This document shows positions 48,859-59,500 of a stretch of DNA of 64,000 nucleotides, piece after piece. How positions within the stretch are numbered: the first letter of the stretch is position 1; every line of letters starts with the position of its first letter. The stretch lies in contig NC_009614.1 of the NCBI RefSeq assembly GCF_000012825.1, positions 744,001-808,000 on the forward strand, given 5' to 3'. This DNA is from Phocaeicola vulgatus ATCC 8482. GTDB lineage: Bacteria > Bacteroidota > Bacteroidia > Bacteroidales > Bacteroidaceae. Made by a program: the position numbers and the translations under genes. The notes beneath the pieces were generated by a model. It was given only the letters and a program-made list of their open reading frames with translations. It was not told the origin of the DNA and made no database searches.

Positions 48859-50799
48859 TTACCGACCTGCGCCCCATACCGGAGCATTCCTGTCAGCCCA
48901 CAAACGTTCTGTAGCAAGCACAGAATTATACATACCAGAAGATGTAATAGTCAACCCTTGTTCTGCATAAGCCGCCTTCTTTATATCACCAGCAATATCA
49001 TCATCAGTAACTGCTCCTGTCGGGAAACGACGCGGTATGCTGGTTGCCGGCACTTCTGCATAGTCTATACGCGGCAAGATAGTTGAATGATAGCTCGGAT
49101 ATCCGGAGCGACGAGCTGTAATATACACTTCATTAGGATACAATGTAAAATGAAGCATTTCCTGCAGATAGATTTTCTCCAGTTTCTCAGCTGCCGTACC
49201 GGTGAAAGCATATTTTTCACTACTCATCATAGCCTCAATTTCTCCATCTTTCAAGTCAATGGCTCCTTCATTGGGATCATAACCAAAACAACCTTGCACA
49301 TTACTATAATAAGCCACTTGATTATCTTTTGCCAATGCGTCATACGATTGAACAGAAAGAGCAAGAGCCTTGTCATAATACGTCTTGGCCTGTGCTTCCT
49401 GATTGTTCAGCATAGCAAACTCAGCCAGATAAAGATTAACTTCCGCCGCACTCATATGCATACCATACCAAGGACGATCAGTAGTAGTGAATGTATAGGT
49501 ATCATCCGGCAAAGTAGCTCCCGAAACCTGATCGGCAGCATTGTAATAACGACCAATAATCATCATCTGATTTAAAGTGGAATAAACGGTATAACTAGTC
49601 GGATTATTTCCTTCACTATTATGCAAGTACAATTCCTTGTCAGCATTTGTATAGGATGAAGGGAAGAACCATTTATACTTACCTGTATTATCATTACTTG
49701 CCATCCATGCTTCGGTCATGCCATAATAGCGCACCCACGGTTCACCCGGACCACCCCATTTTACAAACTTCTTTTTACCGTCAGCACCTACTTCCGAAAC
49801 AACATTCTTCTCTATAAATTCCGGTATTTCCAGACCTGCATCATAATATCCCTGTACAATCTTGGAATTCCATGAATTCTTTTTATAAAAGAAACGAACA
49901 CGCGGATCCCGATTCTCTACCATAAAGTTAATAACAGTCTCACGACCGGCACATCCGGTAAAGCCATTACTCCAATGATAAATACAATCGTTTACATACC
50001 CTTCATTACCGGTCAAACGTACTTTACCTTTATTAAATCTTACATCTTCATCCAAAGCATCGATATAACCACAAGAAGCACTTGCCACATCAGCTGCAAT
50101 TTGCTTGGCCTTACTTTCATTCTGTGCCAATAAGCGAACAGCAATACGCAATTTCAAGGAATTAGCAAACTTGGCCCATTTAGCAGTATTACCACCATAG
50201 ACAACATCCTCTTCCGATTTCATAACCACCTCACCCGAAGTAAAAGAAGCAATTGCAGTATTCAGTTCATTCAGCCATAAGTCATAAAGGCTTTCCACAC
50301 TATCAAAATTTGGAGTAAGTGTTCCACCATATGCCGCTTGGCAAGCCTCAACATAAGGAATGGAACCATACATGTCTGTCGCATAGATTCCCAGATAAAT
50401 GCTCAAGACATGAGCCGCAGCCACATATCCCTGATTCTGAGCACGCATGTCTTCATCCAATGACTCCATTTCTTTATCCATAGCACGAAGTACACGCAAT
50501 ACATTCAGATATTGTCTGCTTTGGTCACCGTCAATGCTCAAAGTCAAAATACCTTCAGAGGCACCACCAGTAGAAATTCCCATACCAGACCAAGAATATT
50601 TCATTGGGGCATTATAAAAATACTCCAAATAGGCTTGAGGATCGAATCGATTAACGGCTTCAGCAAACAAGAAAGAAACATTTCCTGTTGTTACCGCAGA
50701 CGGATCCTGATTGATTTCCGAGAAATCATCACGGCATCCAGTAGTCATCAAAGCAGACCCGAAAGCAAGAGCTGCCAAAAGTAATTTATATGATTTCAT
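48859..50799 (-). CDS. SusD_2-family glycan-binding lipoprotein (PUL 2, pair B)
   Basis: A 646-residue lipoprotein (lipobox SALMTTGCRDDF) of the second SusD subfamily (SusD_2), which begins DFSEINQDPSAVTTGNVSFL and is distinct from the RagB type in PUL 1. WAKFANSLKLRIAVRLLAQN (about residue 210) and WYGMHMSAAEVNLYLAEFAML (about 455, in parts) are typical. It is 21 bases after its susC partner. Its paralogue at 54666-56552 shares the same signatures, so the pairs arose by duplication. Confidence 0.93.
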   Translation of the reverse strand: MKSYKLLLAALAFGSALMTTGCRDDFSEINQDPSAVTTGNVSFLFAEAVNRFDPQAYLEYFYNAPMKYSWSGMGISTGGASEGILTLSIDGDQSRQYLNVLRVLRAMDKEMESLDEDMRAQNQGYVAAAHVLSIYLGIYATDMYGSIPYVEACQAAYGGTLTPNFDSVESLYDLWLNELNTAIASFTSGEVVMKSEEDVVYGGNTAKWAKFANSLKLRIAVRLLAQNESKAKQIAADVASASCGYIDALDEDVRFNKGKVRLTGNEGYVNDCIYHWSNGFTGCAGRETVINFMVENRDPRVRFFYKKNSWNSKIVQGYYDAGLEIPEFIEKNVVSEVGADGKKKFVKWGGPGEPWVRYYGMTEAWMASNDNTGKYKWFFPSSYTNADKELYLHNSEGNNPTSYTVYSTLNQMMIIGRYYNAADQVSGATLPDDTYTFTTTDRPWYGMHMSAAEVNLYLAEFAMLNNQEAQAKTYYDKALALSVQSYDALAKDNQVAYYSNVQGCFGYDPNEGAIDLKDGEIEAMMSSEKYAFTGTAAEKLEKIYLQEMLHFTLYPNEVYITARRSGYPSYHSTILPRIDYAEVPATSIPRRFPTGAVTDDDIAGDIKKAAYAEQGLTITSSGMYNSVLATERLWADRNAPVWGAGR

Positions 50800-50820
50800 A
50801 TTGATCTATTTTTCTAATTA

Positions 50821-53800
50821 TTAGAATGTTGCATTAATAGTAAATGTATAACTTGCCGTATATGGACTTACCGAACGAATCATGAACTGCCCGGCCTGAG
50901 TACCACGCAGGGATTCAGGATTGAAATTGTTCGGCAAAGAATTCAACAAATAACCCAAGTTACGTCCGGTCAGTGTCAGGTTAATACCCGATGCTCCTAT
51001 TTTATCGGCAATTTTACCTGGCATACGGTAACTCAAAGAAACTTCACGCAATGCAATGTAATTCAATTCATGGAACCAATCATTATTTTTCCATACAGCA
51101 GCACGTCCCCATGAGTTGTTCCAGTAGTTCCACGAAGAAGCATGTTGAGGGTCAACAATACCACGATTTACCAAATCAGCATAAAGTTCCCCCCCCTCAG
51201 CTATGGTATATGTACCGGACGGAGTATTGATAGTCTGTCCACCAGGCATGATAGCTTCCGGAATAATACCGTCATCGTATGTCAGGCCATCCCAAATGGA
51301 AGTATAAGTAATACCTCCGTTTTCAGCGTCCACACCATTCATTGAACTCTTCAGATAACCGTATGCTGTACCATAGTGAGAACCATAAATAGCCACCATA
51401 CCACCAAAACGCATATCCATTGACGCACGCAATGTCCAATTCTTATATCTCAAAGAAGAATTTACAGAACCCAGAAAGTCCGGTTGGATAGAACCTACAG
51501 TTTCCACTTTTCCTGAACGCGTATAATATACAGAATGACGGCTATTGTAAGAAGCCAGTTCCAAAATAGGCAGACCGGTTTTGGGGTCGTAATTTGGAGT
51601 AGCATCAGATTTCAGCAAACCATATTCGCCACCCACTTCGGCCACAGAGGCGATACGATAATTACCATAAGCCGCGTCACCAACCAAAGTGATATAATTA
51701 GCTACGTTCTCATGCAGTTCCACTATTTTCGAAGTATTCTTGGTATAAGTAAAATTCAAATCCCAAGTCCAGTCCTTCGTTTCAATCGGAGTCGTATTGA
51801 TTGCCAATTCAATACCTTGGTTCTGAATGTTACCAGCATTGATCAACTGATTGGATAGCCCCGATTCTGATGGAACCTTAATAGTCATGATCTGGTCTTT
51901 AGTATTTTCTTTATAATAAGTAAAGTCCACACCAATACGATTTCTCAAGAAACGCCAGTCAAGACCTATTTCCCAAGCATTCTTACGTTCCGGCTTCAAA
52001 TTAGCGGCGTAATAAGTGTCCGGTACTTGCAAACCATAAGAATTATCAATACCATACAAGCTATAAGCTGTATTGATCTTATACGCATCCGTATCATTAC
52101 CAACCTGAGCCCAAGAACCGCGAATCTTAGCAAACGAGATCCATTCCGGCATCTTTCCACGGAAAGTTTCATGGATCAACCAAGAAGCTGATACAGAAGG
52201 GTAGAAATAAGAATAGTTACCATGCTTATCAGCATACACCAATGAAGACGACCAGTCGTTACGTCCGGTCACATCAAGGAACACTTGGTCCTTCCAACTC
52301 ATCGCCACCTGACCGGCCAATGACAAGATAGTCTTTTCACCCGAAATATTTCCGGAAGTTCCTACAGGATTCTTTGAGTTGCCGATAAAGAACTGACCGG
52401 GGATAACCAAACCACCATTGGTGTTGAGTTGCAATTCCTGTTGGAAATTATGATAATATTCTCCACGAATGAAACCACTGATATTAAAATCCTTCACCTC
52501 TTTATTCCATGAGAAACTGGCATTCAAGTTTGTCTGTTCCTTTGTGTACTGACCTAACTTATAATATCCTCCCTCATTGGCATAGCCACTACCCAATTCT
52601 TTAGATTCATTGCGTTTGTAATAGTAGTTATAATTTCCTTCGGCTGTAAATTTCAACCAACTGTTCAAATCTGCAGTCAATTTAAGGCTTGGACGTACAG
52701 AAGTTTCCTTTTGAATGTATTCATTTTCATACACACTCCACCAGACCTCTTTACCTGGAGCATTTCCGTATTCATCATTATAAGCATTATCCGCCAATCC
52801 GCCATGTGCACCTTTGTAACGGGTTCTCCAATAACGAGTGTCATACATACGGCTAAAAGTACCATCTATAAATTTTTCACCAAAATTGGTTTCTCCACCC
52901 TGTCTCGGAGTAGAATTAGCAAAAGAAATAGCAGCTTCAATTTCCACATCCTTTGATATCTTATGACTAGCCTTACCTAAGAAAGAAATACGTTCAAATG
53001 AATTGTTCGGCGTATTACCATCAGCATACTTATAAGATAAAGAGGTATAGAAGGAAGAGGTATCATTGGCACCTTGAACCGAAACGTTCGTATTGGAATT
53101 GAAACCATTATCATATGCATCAACAAAATTATCCTCATAAGGAGAATAGTTCACTGTAGTATAATCATAAAATTCAATAGGCTTACCATCAAATCTCGGT
53201 CCCCAGGAAACACCACCTCCCCATGCGACAGAACGGTCGCCATTACCATTCAGATAAAACGAATTAGTGTCCTGCATATTACCGGACGACTTATAATCTG
53301 CATAACCTGACATGTAACCATCACCACGATGGTTCTGAAAATCAGGACCTCCATATACATGGTCTATACCGAATGTTTGAGAAAAGCTAACACCAAAACC
53401 TTTTTTTCCCTTACCACTTTTAGTTGTGATCACAACAGCACCATTTAAACCACGGGAACCATAAAGAGCTGTTGCCGCAGCCCCTTTCAGAACCGATACC
53501 GATTCAAAATCATCCGGATTTAGGTTCTTCAATTCATTACCCCAGTCGGTATCATTAGCAGCCCAGTCGGCATCACCATTTTTAATTGCATTGTCTAAAA
53601 TGACGCCATCCACTACATAAATCGGCTGGTTGTTACTTCCCAATGTAGAAGCACCACGAATCAAGATCTTGGAAGACCCGAAAAGTCCCCCATCACCTGC
53701 CGAGATTTCAACACCGGCTACTTTACCTTGCAAAGCAGAAACTGGATTTACCACATTAGAATTCAGCTCATCGCTCTTAATTTCGGTTACAGCATACCCC

Positions 53801-54201
53801 AAAGCCTTAGTAGCACGTTTCATACCCAAAGCGGTCACCACCACTTCCTGCAAGGTTTGTGTGTCATCTTGTAATGTTACATTCATGGGTTGTCCATCCC
53901 AAGGAATCTCTACTGTTTGATAACCGACAAAAGAAATCTGAATGATATCCCCCTTTTTCACATTGGACAAAGAAAAGTCACCATCAATACCTGTTATAGT
54001 ACCATTAGTCGTACCTTTCACTACTACAGATGCACCAATGACAGTTTCACCCGTAGCATCCTTGACAATTCCTGTACATGTACCACTTTGTTGTGTGATT
54101 TTCACATCGGTAACGCCGGGATTGGCGACCGCGTATGCTGCTCCGGTAGAGGCACCCATTAGGAACAGCAACATACTGACTGATTTTAGTCGTTTTAACA
54201 T
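50821..54201 (-). CDS. SusC-family TonB-dependent transporter (PUL 2, pair B)
   Basis: A 1126-residue outer-membrane transporter. It has a signal peptide, a carboxypeptidase-D regulatory-like domain (about 40-115), the TonB-box region QTLQEVVVTALG, a plug (SGKGKKGFG; GAAATALYGSRGLNGAVVIT), and a barrel ending YTFTINATF. Its first ~70 residues are nearly identical to those of the neighbouring SusC (56580-59990), and the shared stretch extends at DNA level into the leader. The rest diverges substantially, so the two should import different but related glycans. Confidence 0.95.
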   Translation of the reverse strand: MLKRLKSVSMLLFLMGASTGAAYAVANPGVTDVKITQQSGTCTGIVKDATGETVIGASVVVKGTTNGTITGIDGDFSLSNVKKGDIIQISFVGYQTVEIPWDGQPMNVTLQDDTQTLQEVVVTALGMKRATKALGYAVTEIKSDELNSNVVNPVSALQGKVAGVEISAGDGGLFGSSKILIRGASTLGSNNQPIYVVDGVILDNAIKNGDADWAANDTDWGNELKNLNPDDFESVSVLKGAAATALYGSRGLNGAVVITTKSGKGKKGFGVSFSQTFGIDHVYGGPDFQNHRGDGYMSGYADYKSSGNMQDTNSFYLNGNGDRSVAWGGGVSWGPRFDGKPIEFYDYTTVNYSPYEDNFVDAYDNGFNSNTNVSVQGANDTSSFYTSLSYKYADGNTPNNSFERISFLGKASHKISKDVEIEAAISFANSTPRQGGETNFGEKFIDGTFSRMYDTRYWRTRYKGAHGGLADNAYNDEYGNAPGKEVWWSVYENEYIQKETSVRPSLKLTADLNSWLKFTAEGNYNYYYKRNESKELGSGYANEGGYYKLGQYTKEQTNLNASFSWNKEVKDFNISGFIRGEYYHNFQQELQLNTNGGLVIPGQFFIGNSKNPVGTSGNISGEKTILSLAGQVAMSWKDQVFLDVTGRNDWSSSLVYADKHGNYSYFYPSVSASWLIHETFRGKMPEWISFAKIRGSWAQVGNDTDAYKINTAYSLYGIDNSYGLQVPDTYYAANLKPERKNAWEIGLDWRFLRNRIGVDFTYYKENTKDQIMTIKVPSESGLSNQLINAGNIQNQGIELAINTTPIETKDWTWDLNFTYTKNTSKIVELHENVANYITLVGDAAYGNYRIASVAEVGGEYGLLKSDATPNYDPKTGLPILELASYNSRHSVYYTRSGKVETVGSIQPDFLGSVNSSLRYKNWTLRASMDMRFGGMVAIYGSHYGTAYGYLKSSMNGVDAENGGITYTSIWDGLTYDDGIIPEAIMPGGQTINTPSGTYTIAEGGELYADLVNRGIVDPQHASSWNYWNNSWGRAAVWKNNDWFHELNYIALREVSLSYRMPGKIADKIGASGINLTLTGRNLGYLLNSLPNNFNPESLRGTQAGQFMIRSVSPYTASYTFTINATF

Positions 54202-54267
54202 AGCTGTGATTTTTTTTAAGTTTATTGAAAATCAAGTAATTCCGTTTCCTTAGTTCCTTCAGAACTA
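53996..54267 (-). repeat. Near-identical susC 5' end and leader, copy A
   Basis: 272 bases covering the first ~66 codons of susC (pair B) plus about 66 bases upstream. They match 59785-60054 with only a few differences, including two extra T just upstream of the start codon. Identity drops sharply at both ends. The matching of untranslated sequence argues for recent gene conversion or selection on the leader. Confidence 0.9.
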
Positions 54268-54323
54268 CTCTTGCAGCTATTGTGTTGATATTCAATGTAG
54301 TTGAATATGATAACGACAAAAAG

Positions 54324-54368
54324 AAATTTCCATTTAAAGCCGTTAAAACAAACTTTAAATGGAAATTT
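54324..54368. other. 16-bp inverted repeat upstream of susC (pair B)
   Basis: Perfect arms AAATTTCCATTTAAAG (54324-54339) and CTTTAAATGGAAATTT (54353-54368) with a 13-base loop. It lies 120 bases before the susC start in the 464-base gap between the two SusCD pairs, where I find no promoter match. It could be a leader hairpin or a dyad operator. Confidence 0.6.
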
Positions 54369-54611
54369 TCTACTTCATTTCTACCCAAATCACTACTTTG
54401 CACAAAGAAATAAGGGAGTATTACATTCCGTAAAAGAATGAGAACTTTCAATAATTGGTGGGAAAGTTTTTCATCTTACAAATGAAAACAGCATCGGCTC
54501 ATTGTTTTAGAAAGTCCTTATCTTTTTCAAGAAGAATCAACTCTTTACTTACATATAAATAATATTTGCAAAATAATTCTATGTATAGTCCTGAAGGTCA
54601 AAATAAAACAA

Positions 54612-54642
54612 TCCCCTTGTTTTTACAGGAAAAACAAGGGGA
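54612..54642 (-). terminator. Terminator after susD (pair A)
   Basis: Perfect 13-bp arms TCCCCTTGTTTTT / AAAAACAAGGGGA with a 5-base loop. On the minus strand it is followed by TTGTTTTATTTT. It lies 24 bases past the susD stop and separates the two SusCD pairs. Confidence 0.85.
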
Positions 54643-54665
54643 ACTGTTATTCTTTAATTTTATTT

Positions 54666-56552
54666 TCAGTTCTTCGGTCCTTTGCCAAAATCAGGATTTT
54701 CTTTATCCATCCATACACGTTCGTCATGCAAAACTTGTGGATTTTTTGCATTTGTACCTTGATATGTATAACCTTGTGCTTTATATGCAGCGATAGTTAT
54801 GTCATGTAACTGATCTGATTCCAAAGGCTCCATAACAGCAAATCTTCTAGGGATAGGATAAGAGTCACCCAATTGTTCGTCAAATTCCTTACGCGGTAAA
54901 ATGGAACTATTCTTCATAGGAACACCAGAACGCATAATGTTAACATATTGATCAATCGGTGCATTAAAATAATGGAGATATTCTTGGATATACACTTTTT
55001 CCAAATCAGAAGCTTTATCTCCACTTAAATTATAAGCCTCTTTCTTAAGCAGTTCTGTCAGCCATTCCTCTTGCAGCTTAATGGAAACATCATGAGGGTC
55101 ATTTACATAAGGACTGTCATAATAAGGTATATGATTCTGACCGGCAACATAATCATATCCTTTTACTGAAGCAGTGATACCGTCTGTAAAATACTCTTGG
55201 GCACTTTTTTGTCCATTCCAAGTAGCTCCCAACAGGGTGAATTCAGCCAAGAAGAAATTGGTTTCCGCTGCCGAAAAATACAGACCATACCAGCCATATT
55301 GTTGAGTGTCCTGAACCGGAGTAACATCCGGAGCATCCGGATAAGTATATGTCAACAAACCTTTTACCATTTCTTGATTCCGGTAAGTACACGGATAATA
55401 GCTTTTCTTGGCACCAGCTGCCGAGTACAAAACAAACAATTGTCCTTTGGGGTCAAAATAATCCTCGTATTTGTCCATCTGTCCTGCACCTATTTCTACA
55501 GGAAGACCATAATAACGTACCCAAGGTTCACCTGGACCACCCCATTCTTTAAAGACTTTCTTTCCATTTTTAACCTCAGAAATTACATTCTTTTCTACAA
55601 AATCCGGCATTTCTCTTTTTTGATCAAAATAAGCCTGCACAACATTAGAATTGTAGTCATTCTTTTGGAAGAAATAAAGCAAACGCGGATCTTTGTTGTT
55701 TACCAAAAAGTCTATAAGATGTTGCGTACCTACTCCTACAGAAAAATCATTATTCCAATTGTTATCGAACTTACCCTTGTTATATACAAAGTCATCATCC
55801 GTAGTAGCAATTAAGCCAACAGGACTTTCTGCTACCTGTTTTACTATTTCAAAAGCACGGTTCCGGTCTTTGTTTATCAAACGGGCTGCAATTTTCAATT
55901 TCAAAGAATTGGCCAGTTTGCCCCATTTTTTCAAATCACCTTTATAAATAAAGTCCTGATTATTCAAAACATCTTTGATTTCGTTACTGCTCAGATAATT
56001 AATAGTCTGGTCCAGTTCTTTCAGCCATACTTCCAAAAGTTCCTCTTGAGTGTCATACTTAGGCAATAACAAAGGAGGATTGGTATATCTGGCTTGTTCT
56101 GCTTCTGTATATTGACGTGAGCCATATAGGTCGGCATCTTGGATACTTAAATAAACCAACAAAGGATTACAAAGATATTGGATATATTCATAAGTCGCTT
56201 TTTCCTCTTCAGGCAACTGGCTGATTTGATATCGAATCTCATTAGCATAACGAAGAACTTCGTTTACTTCATAACCACAACCATTGGCTTCATCAGTCGG
56301 ACGATTTGAACGAGTTGTATTACCTCCTGATGAAACTGTTGTTTGCGACCAGGTAGAAAGATCATTAAATCCTCCAAACCACTGTGCATAATCTCCCGGT
56401 TGGAAAGAAGCCTCACATTTAGTGAACAGGAAACGAATATCAGGCTTTGTAATAGTAGACGGATCTGAATTTAATTCAGAGAATTCATCTACACAGGAAG
56501 TAAACATTACACTTCCTAAAAGCAGTGCGGCTGCTAAAGTTCTATATTTCAT
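54666..56552 (-). CDS. SusD_2-family glycan-binding lipoprotein (PUL 2, pair A)
   Basis: About 628 residues. The start is set at MKYRTLAAALLLGSVMFTSC, a lipoprotein signal; an ATG nine codons upstream only adds a charged tail. It begins EFSELNSDPSTITKPDIRFL, the SusD_2 signature, with WGKLANSLKLKIAARLINKD and GLYFSAAETNFFLAEFTLL further on. Clearly paralogous to the susD at 48859. It is 27 bases after its susC. Confidence 0.92.
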   Translation of the reverse strand: MKYRTLAAALLLGSVMFTSCVDEFSELNSDPSTITKPDIRFLFTKCEASFQPGDYAQWFGGFNDLSTWSQTTVSSGGNTTRSNRPTDEANGCGYEVNEVLRYANEIRYQISQLPEEEKATYEYIQYLCNPLLVYLSIQDADLYGSRQYTEAEQARYTNPPLLLPKYDTQEELLEVWLKELDQTINYLSSNEIKDVLNNQDFIYKGDLKKWGKLANSLKLKIAARLINKDRNRAFEIVKQVAESPVGLIATTDDDFVYNKGKFDNNWNNDFSVGVGTQHLIDFLVNNKDPRLLYFFQKNDYNSNVVQAYFDQKREMPDFVEKNVISEVKNGKKVFKEWGGPGEPWVRYYGLPVEIGAGQMDKYEDYFDPKGQLFVLYSAAGAKKSYYPCTYRNQEMVKGLLTYTYPDAPDVTPVQDTQQYGWYGLYFSAAETNFFLAEFTLLGATWNGQKSAQEYFTDGITASVKGYDYVAGQNHIPYYDSPYVNDPHDVSIKLQEEWLTELLKKEAYNLSGDKASDLEKVYIQEYLHYFNAPIDQYVNIMRSGVPMKNSSILPRKEFDEQLGDSYPIPRRFAVMEPLESDQLHDITIAAYKAQGYTYQGTNAKNPQVLHDERVWMDKENPDFGKGPKN

Positions 56553-56579
56553 TGTTGATAATTCTTTTAAAGTTAACAA

Positions 56580-59500
56580 TTAGAAATTGGCATTAATTGT
56601 AAATATGTAACTTGCCGTATAAGGCTCGAAACCACGAATACGGAACTCTGAAGCTGAATTAGAACGTACAGATTCCGGATTCAGGTTATTAGGTAATGAA
56701 TTATACAGATATCCCAAATTACGTGCACTGAATGACAGGTTCAATCCTTTTGCACCCAGTTTGTGACTGATGCTATTAGGCAAACGATAATTTATAGTAA
56801 TATTACGCAAAGCGATATAACTCAACTTGTGTACCCAAATGTCATCAATTGTCTGTGCTCCCCATGCATAATTATTTCCATACCATGAACCGGCATGAGT
56901 GGGTTCCAGTTTTCCTTCCTGTACTAACTGTGCGTAAGACAGTCCGCTGACATCCATTTTTGTTCCATCCACCAAGGTCGCAATTGTTCCTTCTTTAAAA
57001 ACACCTTCCGGAATCATACCATCAGTATATTGAATACCTTTGGAATCGGCGTATTGACTAGTCCAAGTCATACCTCCATGTTCCGGGTCACGGTATTGCA
57101 AAGAACTTTCTGTCCAACCGGCCTGAGTTCCGTATAAGTTACAGTAAGATGCCACCAAACCTCCAAAACGCATATCCAGTCCGACATTCAAACTTAAATC
57201 TTTCCAAGTTAACGTTGTTGCTACAGATCCCAGAAAATCCGGTGTCATGTTGCCCACTACTTCCGCTGTTTTGCTTTGTGCTCTATATGCGCCTCTCCAG
57301 CTGTCATCCCACTCCAACAAAGGTACACCGTTTTCATTACGTGCCTGAGTGACATCTGACATCAACACACCATAAGACTCACCGACTTTTGCTACGGAGC
57401 CGATATGATAGTCGTATGCGTTTACATAACCGGACAATTCAATATAGTTGGCAACATTAGGATGCAAGGATACAATTTTACTTCTGTTTCGTGTATAAGT
57501 GAAGTCCAGATCCCACTGCCAGTCTTTAGTTTTGATAGGAGTAGTATTTAATGCGATTTCAATACCTGAGTTTTGGATATTACCAGCATTTACCAACTGT
57601 TGGGTAACACCGGAAATAGCAGGAACATTGATTTTCATAATCTGGTCTGTGGTATTTTCCTTATAATAAGTGAAATCCAAGTTCAAACGATTATTAAAAG
57701 TACGGAAATCCAAACCTATTTCCCATGAATTCTTACGTTCCGGTTTAAGGTCGGCAATCTTCATCAGTTTGTCCAGTTCATTGGTATAGATATTGCCGTC
57801 ATACATTTCCATTGTGGCAAAAGAATACGTCTGATTGACAGCGTATGGGTCTGTATCATTACCTACTTGTGCCCATGATGCACGAAGTTTTGCCAAGTTA
57901 ATCCATGAAGGCATACTTTCGCGGAAAGTTTCATTAATCAACCATGAACCTGATACAGAAGGATAGAAGTATGAGTGATTACCTGTACGATTGGCATATA
58001 CCAATGCAGAAGACCAGTCATTACGTCCTGTAACATCCAAATAGAATTGATTCTTCCATCCTAAATTTAAAGCAAAAATGGCAGAAATAATTCTTTTGCT
58101 GCCCGATATGGTCGATTCGCTCTTTTTAGTCTTTTTTGAGTTTTCCACGAACCATTCTCCAGGCACCACCATTCCTCCGTCAGTTGATACTTTTGAATGT
58201 TGGGAAGAGGTGTTGTAATACTCAAATCGTGCGAATCCACCGAGTGAAAAATCTTTTATCTGCTTGCTGGCAGTAAAAGTTCCCCCTACGGTAAATTGTT
58301 CTTTTATATCTTGCGTAATACCATAATATCCTCCTTCGTTTGCATAACCGGAACCTAATTGCTTATCTTCTATAGAAGTATAATAACGGTTCATATTAGC
58401 GTCTGCTTTAAACTTCAGCCAATCTGTCATCTTTACATTTACTTCAAATGTAGGACGAATAACAGTTTCCTTCCGTACATAATCGTAATTATCTACTTTG
58501 AAGAAATAATTTTTAGCGCTGGAAGGAACCGAACCATATTGGTCACCATAGCTGGTACTGGCAATACCACCATGCTCACCTAAATATTTGTTCCGGAAAT
58601 AATCTACGTCAAATAGCGGGTTAATCACATTGGTATTTGCATTGACAAACAATTCACCCGCATTCAGTTGTGCATTACGCGGTTTTGAGTTGGCAAAGCT
58701 AAAAGAAGCAGCAACATCCACCCAATCGTTCAACTTATGGCTAGCTTTCAACAACATGGAGTAACGTTCAAAAGTATTGTTTTCTGTTGTTGATTTGGCA
58801 TTTTTATAAGATAAAGATGTATAAAATGATGTTTTTTCATTACCACCGCGAATAGAAACATTCGTGTTTGTATTGAACCCTAATTTATATAAATCCAGCA
58901 TATTATTTTTACGTGGAGAATAGGTAGTCCATGTACCATCATAATTGCGGATTTGAGAGCCATCATATCTAGGACCAAAACCAAAGTTGGGTACTCCTAC
59001 TAATGTATGTTCCCCATTCTGATTTACTGTAAACTGATGTTCATCCCACATACTTCCATTTTGGTCGGCATCAGATTGTCCCGGCATGTATCCTGGACCA
59101 TATAAAGTTTGAATATCCGGAGTCTTGAAAGCATGGTCAATACCAAATGTTTGAGAAACGCTGATACCCAGCCCTTGTGTACCCTTACCGGATTTGGTGG
59201 TGATTACAACCGCACCATTCAAACCGCGGGAACCATACAATGCTGTTGCCGCAGCACCTTTCAATACTGATACAGTTTCAAAATCATCAGGATTTAAGTT
59301 TTTCAACTCATTACCATAGTCGCTGGCGTTGTTGGCACCTGCGTCCCAGTCTGCTGTCGTATTACCAGATACACCGTTATCCAGAATCACTCCATCCACC
59401 ACATAGATAGGCTGGTTGTTGGAACTTAAGGTTGAAGCTCCACGAATCTGTATCTTGGTACCACCAAATAAACCACCATCTGATCCTGAGATTTCAACAC

